Assembly: GCA_900769465.1 (NCBI GenBank)
Contig: CAAGGT010000282.1
Location: forward strand, 1-20,127
Source of the DNA: Bacteroidaceae bacterium
GTDB taxonomy: Bacteria; Bacteroidota; Bacteroidia; Bacteroidales; Bacteroidaceae
Reading direction: 5' to 3'
DNA length: 20,127 nucleotides
Shown here: one piece after another, positions 16,474-20,127 of the stretch
Layout of the letters: each line of letters begins with the position of its first letter
Numbering within the stretch: the first letter of the stretch is position 1
Notes under the pieces: model-generated
What the model was told of the DNA's origin: nothing
Database searches by the model: none
What the model saw: the letters and a program-made list of their open reading frames with translations, nothing else
Made by a program: the position numbers and the translations under genes

Positions 16474-17997
16474 ATGACTACAACACAGAAACTACAGAAA
16501 AGACTGAACGACTCAAAGGCAATGCGCTGGACTGCGCTTATCATTGTATCGTTCACAATGATGATGGCCTACTTCTTCACCGATGTAATGGGCCCGCTCG
16601 AAGCACCCCTCACCACAAAGGGCAAGCTGGTATATTTTGAAAACGGCACATATATGTCGGCCGATTCGCTGATGAAGGTAAGCCCCTGCATCGCAAGCGA
16701 AGAGGAGATTGTCGTCGGCAACACCTACACAGCCGAATACATTGACGAAAACGGAGATACCCTGGCACAGGAGCTGACCGTATCGTCAACCATCAAGGGA
16801 CTCGGCTGGTCAAACGGAGATTATGGCATTTTCTCGGGAGCATACGGCTACTTCAACGTGTTCCTGCTTATGCTCTTCTTTGGAGGATTGATTCTTGACA
16901 AGATGGGTGTACGTTTCACCGGCGTGATGAGTACAGCCCTCATGTTCGTCGGAGCTGCAATCAAATGGTATGCTGTAGACAATGGCTTCAGCGGTGAGAT
17001 GTTCGGCCTGCCCACACAGGTGGTTGTTGCCTGCCTGGGTTTTGCAATCTACGGTATGGGATGTGAGATTGCCGGCATCACAGTAACAAAGGTCATTGCA
17101 AAGTGGTTCACCGGTCACGAAATGGCTCTTGCAATGGGATTGCAGGTGGCTCTTGCCCGCGTGGGTACAGCGTGTGCCCTCTTCTTTGCACTGCCAATTG
17201 CACAGAAAGCCGGTGCTGTTTCGGCCCCTGTAATGTTCGGTGCATCGGCACTCTGCATAGGCCTTATCTCATATATCGTGTATTGCGTGATGGACAAGAA
17301 GCTCGACAAGTCAATTGCCGACCAGGGAGCAACTGCCGACAGCGAGGAACAGTTCAAGTTCAGTGACCTCAAGGTAATCTTCTGCAACAAAGGTTTCTGG
17401 CTCATAACATTCCTGTGCCTCATATTCTATGCTGCAGTGTTCCCATTCCTCAAGTTCGCCACCAACCTCATGATTATAAAGTATGGCGTGACACCCGACC
17501 TTGCAGGTATGATTCCCGGTCTGTTGCCATTCGGCACAATGCTACTGACACCGCTGTTCGGTTCACTCTATGACAAGATAGGCAAAGGCGCAACATTGAT
17601 GATCATAGGTTCCGTATTGCTTACTATCGTACACATTCTCTTTGCAATGCCTTTGCTCAACGTATGGTGGTTTGCAGTAATCATAATGATTCTGCTTGGT
17701 ATCGCATTCTCGCTTGTTCCATCGGCAATGTGGCCTTCTGTTCCAAAGATTATCCCTATGAAGCAACTTGGCTCGGCATACGCGATAATATTCTACATCC
17801 AGAATATCGGCCTGTCAATGGTACCTGTGTTAATAGGTAATGTGATTGCAGCCAACACAGCTGGCGGCACTACAGACTACACAATGCCTATGTCAATATT
17901 CGCACTCTTCGGTGCAATAGCCGTCATAATCTCGGTTCTACTGAAGATTATAGACAAGAAACAGGGCTACGGACTCGAGAAGAGCAACATCAAGTAA
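16474..17997 (+). CDS. MFS transporter with a large loop between helices 1 and 2
   Basis: A 507-residue major facilitator superfamily permease in the inner membrane. About twelve hydrophobic spans can be traced, with the cytoplasmic signature GGLILDKMGVRFTG after helix 2 and GSLYDKIGKG between helices 8 and 9. A soluble loop of about 78 residues (38-115, including YFENGTYMSADSL and VVGNTYTAEYIDENGDT) sits between helices 1 and 2, where related permeases have a short turn. The start at 16474 gives MTTTQKLQKRLNDSK and is preceded by an A-rich stretch. An alternative ATG at 16438 overlaps the dpp5 stop (TAATG) and would add 12 residues. The gene is second in an operon with dpp5, so transport of a peptide, amino acid or related product is plausible; the substrate is not readable from sequence. 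Confidence 0.88.
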   Translation: MTTTQKLQKRLNDSKAMRWTALIIVSFTMMMAYFFTDVMGPLEAPLTTKGKLVYFENGTYMSADSLMKVSPCIASEEEIVVGNTYTAEYIDENGDTLAQELTVSSTIKGLGWSNGDYGIFSGAYGYFNVFLLMLFFGGLILDKMGVRFTGVMSTALMFVGAAIKWYAVDNGFSGEMFGLPTQVVVACLGFAIYGMGCEIAGITVTKVIAKWFTGHEMALAMGLQVALARVGTACALFFALPIAQKAGAVSAPVMFGASALCIGLISYIVYCVMDKKLDKSIADQGATADSEEQFKFSDLKVIFCNKGFWLITFLCLIFYAAVFPFLKFATNLMIIKYGVTPDLAGMIPGLLPFGTMLLTPLFGSLYDKIGKGATLMIIGSVLLTIVHILFAMPLLNVWWFAVIIMILLGIAFSLVPSAMWPSVPKIIPMKQLGSAYAIIFYIQNIGLSMVPVLIGNVIAANTAGGTTDYTMPMSIFALFGAIAVIISVLLKIIDKKQGYGLEKSNIK

Positions 17998-18013
17998 CTT
18001 GAAATAGAACTAT

Positions 18014-18052
18014 AAAGAGGGTGACCCATTTACTTTTTGGGTCACCCTCTTT
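18014..18052. terminator. Terminator of the DPP5-MFS operon, shared with the convergent gene
   Basis: A perfect 15-bp stem, AAAGAGGGTGACCCA (18014-18028) with its complement (18038-18052), and a 9-base loop, begins 17 bases after the MFS stop. The right arm ends in TTT, giving a short T tail on the plus strand. The last base of the stem is also the last base of the stop codon of the convergent 59-codon gene, so it can serve both strands. Confidence 0.8.
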
Positions 18053-18231
18053 CAGTTAAGTACCATCTCCCTTATCTCACCTTCAACACCTCGCTGCACT
18101 CTGAAATTCCTTGCAAAATTCTTGAGAAACTCAAGCGAAGATACACCGGGCCTGGGGAATTTTTCTTTTCTAAGCGCCTGTTTGATTACAGAACCGTCTA
18201 TTTTAAATTCAGGAGTAGATGTTTTATCCAT
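18052..18231 (-). CDS. 59-residue basic protein, probably a conserved hypothetical
   Basis: From ATG (18231) to TGA (18052). The protein is MDKTSTPEFKIDGSVIKQAL through to GEIREMVLN, rich in Lys, Arg and Phe, predicted mostly helical, soluble and without Cys or signal peptide. The central KFPRPGVSSLEFLKNFARNF has the regular look of a folded helix pair rather than random translation. The frame stays open upstream to a TTG at 18294, but that extension runs into the palindrome at 18278-18324, so the inner ATG is preferred. It lies 116 bases after the sigma factor gene on the same strand and converges on the MFS gene. I do not recognise the family by name; being small and basic, it could bind nucleic acid or a protein partner. 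Confidence 0.58.
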   Translation of the reverse strand: MDKTSTPEFKIDGSVIKQALRKEKFPRPGVSSLEFLKNFARNFRVQRGVEGEIREMVLN

Positions 18232-18277
18232 AGGCTTCTTGTTCTTGTTTCTATTATAATAACGTCCATACTCCGCA

Positions 18278-18324
18278 AATAGTATATCCCGCAAAGAAAA
18301 ATTTTCTTTGCGGGATATACTATT
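18278..18324 (-). terminator. 47-bp perfect palindrome, likely terminator of the sigma gene
   Basis: Two 23-base arms (18278-18300 and 18302-18324) are exact reverse complements around a single base (18301). It lies 23 bases past the sigma factor stop. On the plus strand it is followed by TTTT, on the minus strand by a short TTTGCGG. It fits a factor-independent terminator, although it is far more regular than the others here. It also separates the sigma gene from the 59-codon gene, so the latter would rely on read-through or its own promoter. Confidence 0.6.
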
Positions 18325-18347
18325 TTTTGATTCAAGGGGAGAATACC

Positions 18348-18941
18348 CTATTCCAACACCAGTGATATATTCTTCTCTGCTGCTATGCGGCGCATATTCA
18401 GTACAGCATATCGCATACGTCCCAGAGCTGTATTGATGCTCACGCCTGTAATGTCGGCAATATCCTTGAACGACATATCCTGATAGTAACGCATGAAGAC
18501 CACCTCGCGCTGACAGTCGGGCAACTCATCGACAAGCATACGAACATCGGCCAAGACCTGTTCATTAACCATACGATTCTCTATTGTTCCCTCTGAAAGC
18601 CTTGCATCGTTAAGCAAATCCACTTCGGTCTCATCATTGGAAATGGCATTCTCGTTTCTTTCAATGCGGAACTGGTCAATGACCAGGTTATGTGCAATAC
18701 GTGTTATCCAAGCTGCGAACTTGCCGTCATTGGTATAACGTCCCTGCTGCAAGGTCACGATTGCCTTGACAAAGGTCTCCTGGAAGATGTCCTCGGCCAC
18801 CTCCTTTGAACGTACTATAAAAAATATGTAGTTGAACAACCTGTCCTTATGACGGTTCAGCAAAACATCAAATGCCGAATTATTGCCTTCCAAATAAAGT
18901 GTGACCAATACATCATCGGTCATCTGCTTTAATTTATCCAT
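18348..18941 (-). CDS. ECF-type RNA polymerase sigma-70 factor
   Basis: A 197-residue extracytoplasmic-function sigma factor that directs RNA polymerase to a dedicated promoter set. Region 2 spans about residues 25-95 (LFNYIFFIVRSKEVAEDIFQ, TFVKAIVTLQ, FAAWITRIAHNLVIDQFR). Region 4 spans about 133-186 (LPDCQREVVFMRYYQDMSFK and the helix-turn-helix IADITGVSINTALGRMRYAV). No anti-sigma factor is visible next to it: the neighbours are a 59-codon protein and an LRR surface protein on the other strand. It therefore looks like one of the stand-alone Bacteroidales sigma factors rather than a SusC/D-linked FecI type. The ATG at 18941 gives the expected compact N-terminus, and a promoter-like TTTG-N20-TTTCTTTG lies about 80 bases upstream. 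Confidence 0.93.
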   Translation of the reverse strand: MDKLKQMTDDVLVTLYLEGNNSAFDVLLNRHKDRLFNYIFFIVRSKEVAEDIFQETFVKAIVTLQQGRYTNDGKFAAWITRIAHNLVIDQFRIERNENAISNDETEVDLLNDARLSEGTIENRMVNEQVLADVRMLVDELPDCQREVVFMRYYQDMSFKDIADITGVSINTALGRMRYAVLNMRRIAAEKNISLVLE

Positions 18942-19020
18942 TATTTCTACTGTTAAAATTGAAGTAGAGATTTTTCTATAGGCAAACAGGTTTTTTGGGT
19001 TATTGATTCATTTTACGGCA

Positions 19021-19052
19021 CAAAGAAAATAAAATATTGCATTAAATCCAAA
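19021..19052 (-). promoter_or_regulatory. Putative promoter of the ECF sigma gene
   Basis: On the minus strand TTTG (19052-19049), 20 bases, then TTTCTTTG (19028-19021). This differs from TAnnTTTG only at the second position. The leader would be about 70 bases. Confidence 0.45.
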
Positions 19053-19164
19053 TAATTTAACAAAAAATATGCTGTTCACACAATATAAACGTACAAATTG
19101 AGTTACGTTCTCAACGTTAGAAATGAGTTGATTATTATATAAGGTAATTATATTAAAATGACTG

Positions 19165-19190
19165 TAGTACTATTTTCATTAATAGTACTA
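19165..19190 (+). promoter_or_regulatory. Perfect inverted repeat upstream of the LRR gene, possible operator
   Basis: TAGTACTATT (19165-19174) and AATAGTACTA (19181-19190) are exact complements with a 6-base spacer. The site ends about 22 bases before the LRR -7 box, over the -33 region, a usual place for a dimeric regulator. As it is followed by TATTTTTTTTT it could alternatively act as an attenuator or terminator, but no plus-strand gene lies upstream. Confidence 0.4.
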
Positions 19191-19212
19191 TATTTTTTTT
19201 AAAAAAAACATT

Positions 19213-19220
19213 TATTTTTG
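19213..19220 (+). promoter_or_regulatory. -7 box of the LRR gene
   Basis: TATTTTTG followed by C is a full match to TAnnTTTG, 81 bases before the ATG. The -33 region (around 19189-19193) is only T-rich and lacks a clear TTTG, so the promoter may depend on an activator. Confidence 0.45.
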
Positions 19221-19301
19221 CAAAATAATCAAAAATACCACAAGCAATTCTTCCAACTCACTGATTTATAACAATATTATATACATTTAAATCAAATTAC
19301 A

Positions 19302-20127
19302 ATGAAACAGATTTACATTAAATTACAATTAACTTTAGCCGCATTGATGCTATGCAGTATGGCTGCAACAGCTGAAACTGTTGAAGTCAACGGCATCTAC
19401 TATTCTCTCGAAGATGATGACAACACTGCCACACTCATAGACGGAAGTGAGGTGTATTCAGGCAGTATCACAATTCCTGAAGAAATAGAGTACAAACAAA
19501 CGAGATATTACGTCACAGCTATCGGCTCTTATGCATTCGAGGATTGCACAAATCTTACTGAAATCAAAATTGGCAATAACGTAAAAACCATTGGCCACCA
19601 CGCATTCAACAATTGTACCGCACTTACAAGCATTGACATTCCAAATAGCGTAACCAAAATCGATTACAATGCATTCTCTAATTGTACTGGAATAACAACC
19701 GTAAAAATCGGTAATTCTGTTACAGAAATTGGCAGTAGTGCTTTCAATGGCTGTACACTGCTTGAAAATGTAACTTTGGGAGAGGAGCTTATTTCAATCG
19801 GAAGTTATGCATTCAAAAATTGTACAAGCCTGACAAGTATAAACATACCTTCTAATGTATTATACATCCATTCCAGTGCATTTGAAAGTTGCGAGAATTT
19901 GCAAAGTGTGACTATCGGCAATGCAGTAGAAACCATCGGCTCTTTTGCTTTCCAAAATTGCACCAAACTGAATAAGCTTTCTATTGGAAGCAATGTGAAA
20001 AGCATTGGAAATCACGCATTCGACAATTGTACCGCACTTACAAGTATTGACATTCCAAACAGCGTAACCAAAATCGATTACAATGCATTCTCTAATTGTA
20101 CTGGAATAACAACCGTAAAAATCGGTA
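19302..20127 (+). CDS. BspA-like leucine-rich-repeat surface protein (C-terminal part outside window)
   Basis: The first 275 codons of a secreted LRR_5/BspA-family protein. This family is best known from Tannerella, Prevotella and Treponema, where members bind host matrix proteins and bacterial partners. Residues 1-24 are a signal peptide (MKQIYIKLQLTLAALMLCSM then AATA). A short N-cap (VNGIYYSLEDDD...GSITIPEEI, 29-62) precedes nine 23-residue repeats from Val71 onward. The repeats have consensus VxxIGxxAFxNCTxLTSIxIxNS. The conserved IG, AF, NC and I/L positions mark the LRR_5 class. Units 2-3 and 8-9 are nearly identical even in DNA. Start ATG at 19302 follows an A-rich stretch. The gene is divergent from the ECF sigma gene; regulation by that sigma factor is possible but not shown. 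Confidence 0.93.
   Translation, partial: MKQIYIKLQLTLAALMLCSMAATAETVEVNGIYYSLEDDDNTATLIDGSEVYSGSITIPEEIEYKQTRYYVTAIGSYAFEDCTNLTEIKIGNNVKTIGHHAFNNCTALTSIDIPNSVTKIDYNAFSNCTGITTVKIGNSVTEIGSSAFNGCTLLENVTLGEELISIGSYAFKNCTSLTSINIPSNVLYIHSSAFESCENLQSVTIGNAVETIGSFAFQNCTKLNKLSIGSNVKSIGNHAFDNCTALTSIDIPNSVTKIDYNAFSNCTGITTVKIG
19512..20127 (+). repeat. Nine 23-codon LRR_5 repeats with a 6-unit higher-order duplication
   Basis: The repeats run from residue 71 to the window end with no indels between units. The 113 bases at 19601-19713 recur at 20015-20127 with three substitutions (one Asn-to-Asp change, two silent), an offset of 414 bases or 138 codons, exactly six units. Unit 1 is similarly, though less closely, related to unit 7. 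Confidence 0.9.

Larger units (their letters stand above)
18942..19301. other. Divergent AT-rich intergenic region, sigma gene to LRR gene
   Basis: 360 bases without a gene. It holds the likely sigma gene promoter (19021-19052, minus), a perfect 10-bp inverted repeat (19165-19190), a run of T then A (19193-19208) and the likely LRR -7 box (19213-19220, plus). The leader of the LRR gene is about 75 bases, with no Shine-Dalgarno sequence. Confidence 0.6.

Noticed and set aside
18037..18282. 81-codon plus-strand frame after the MFS gene
   Set aside because: It starts inside the terminator stem and is antisense to the 59-codon gene; rich in Phe, Ser and Arg without pattern.
19165..19190. Invertible promoter (phase-variable inverted repeats)
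   Set aside because: The two arms are only 6 bases apart, too close for site-specific inversion, and no invertase is in the window.

Overview
The window reads as a Bacteroidales chromosome, most likely from a gut or oral Prevotellaceae/Bacteroidaceae-type organism. The evidence is: promoters of the Bacteroidetes form (TTG or TTTG, about 20 bases, then TAnnTTTG or TAnnTTCG); almost no Shine-Dalgarno sequences before starts; secreted proteins ending in short sorting-type tails (for example YDLTGRR...GVYIINGKK); a close homologue of Porphyromonas dipeptidyl-peptidase 5; and a BspA-type leucine-rich-repeat surface protein. There is no rRNA, tRNA, insertion sequence, integrase, CRISPR array or phage gene. 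Most of it is ordinary core and glycan/peptide-scavenging chromosome.

Layout. 1-533 (-): start of a secreted GH27 alpha-galactosidase, cut by the window edge. 855-1019 (-): a 54-codon small protein. 1043-1119: an imperfect palindromic intergenic repeat. 1123-2976 (-): a 617-residue secreted protein with lectin-like and F5/8-type-C (CBM32-like) domains. 3198-5237 (+): uvrB, ending in an 18-bp perfect hairpin shared with the converging gene. 5340-6026 (-): unrecognised secreted protein. 6087-9146 (-): a tight three-gene unit, mtaB (tRNA methylthiotransferase), a family 2 glycosyltransferase and an RsmI-like methyltransferase. 9396-9608 (-): a tiny repeat-containing lipoprotein, followed by a strongly folded 59-nt hairpin and an intrinsic terminator. 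9767-14083/14110 (-): a 1,447-residue secreted GH2 beta-galactosidase with an extra N-terminal lectin-like region. It is divergent from 14312-16438 (+), a DPP5-type S9 peptidase, which is translationally adjacent to an MFS transporter (to 17997). 18052-18231 (-): a 59-codon protein. 18348-18941 (-): an ECF sigma factor. From 19302 (+): the start of a BspA-like LRR protein that runs off the end.

How they fit. GH27, the CBM32-like lectin protein and the GH2 enzyme would act outside the cytoplasmic membrane on galactose-containing glycans, but no SusC/SusD pair is visible, so this is not a canonical polysaccharide utilisation locus. DPP5 releases dipeptides in the periplasm and its partner MFS protein may import a product; that link is inference from gene order. 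uvrB and the mtaB unit are housekeeping.

I did not find a clearly new defence or mobile system. The least explained items are small: the 54-residue and 59-residue proteins, the 59-nt hairpin plus terminator after the lipoprotein (with an in-frame start-less 24-codon tail), a 47-bp perfect palindrome after the sigma gene, an extra domain-sized loop in the MFS transporter, and a recent 138-codon-period duplication inside the LRR gene.
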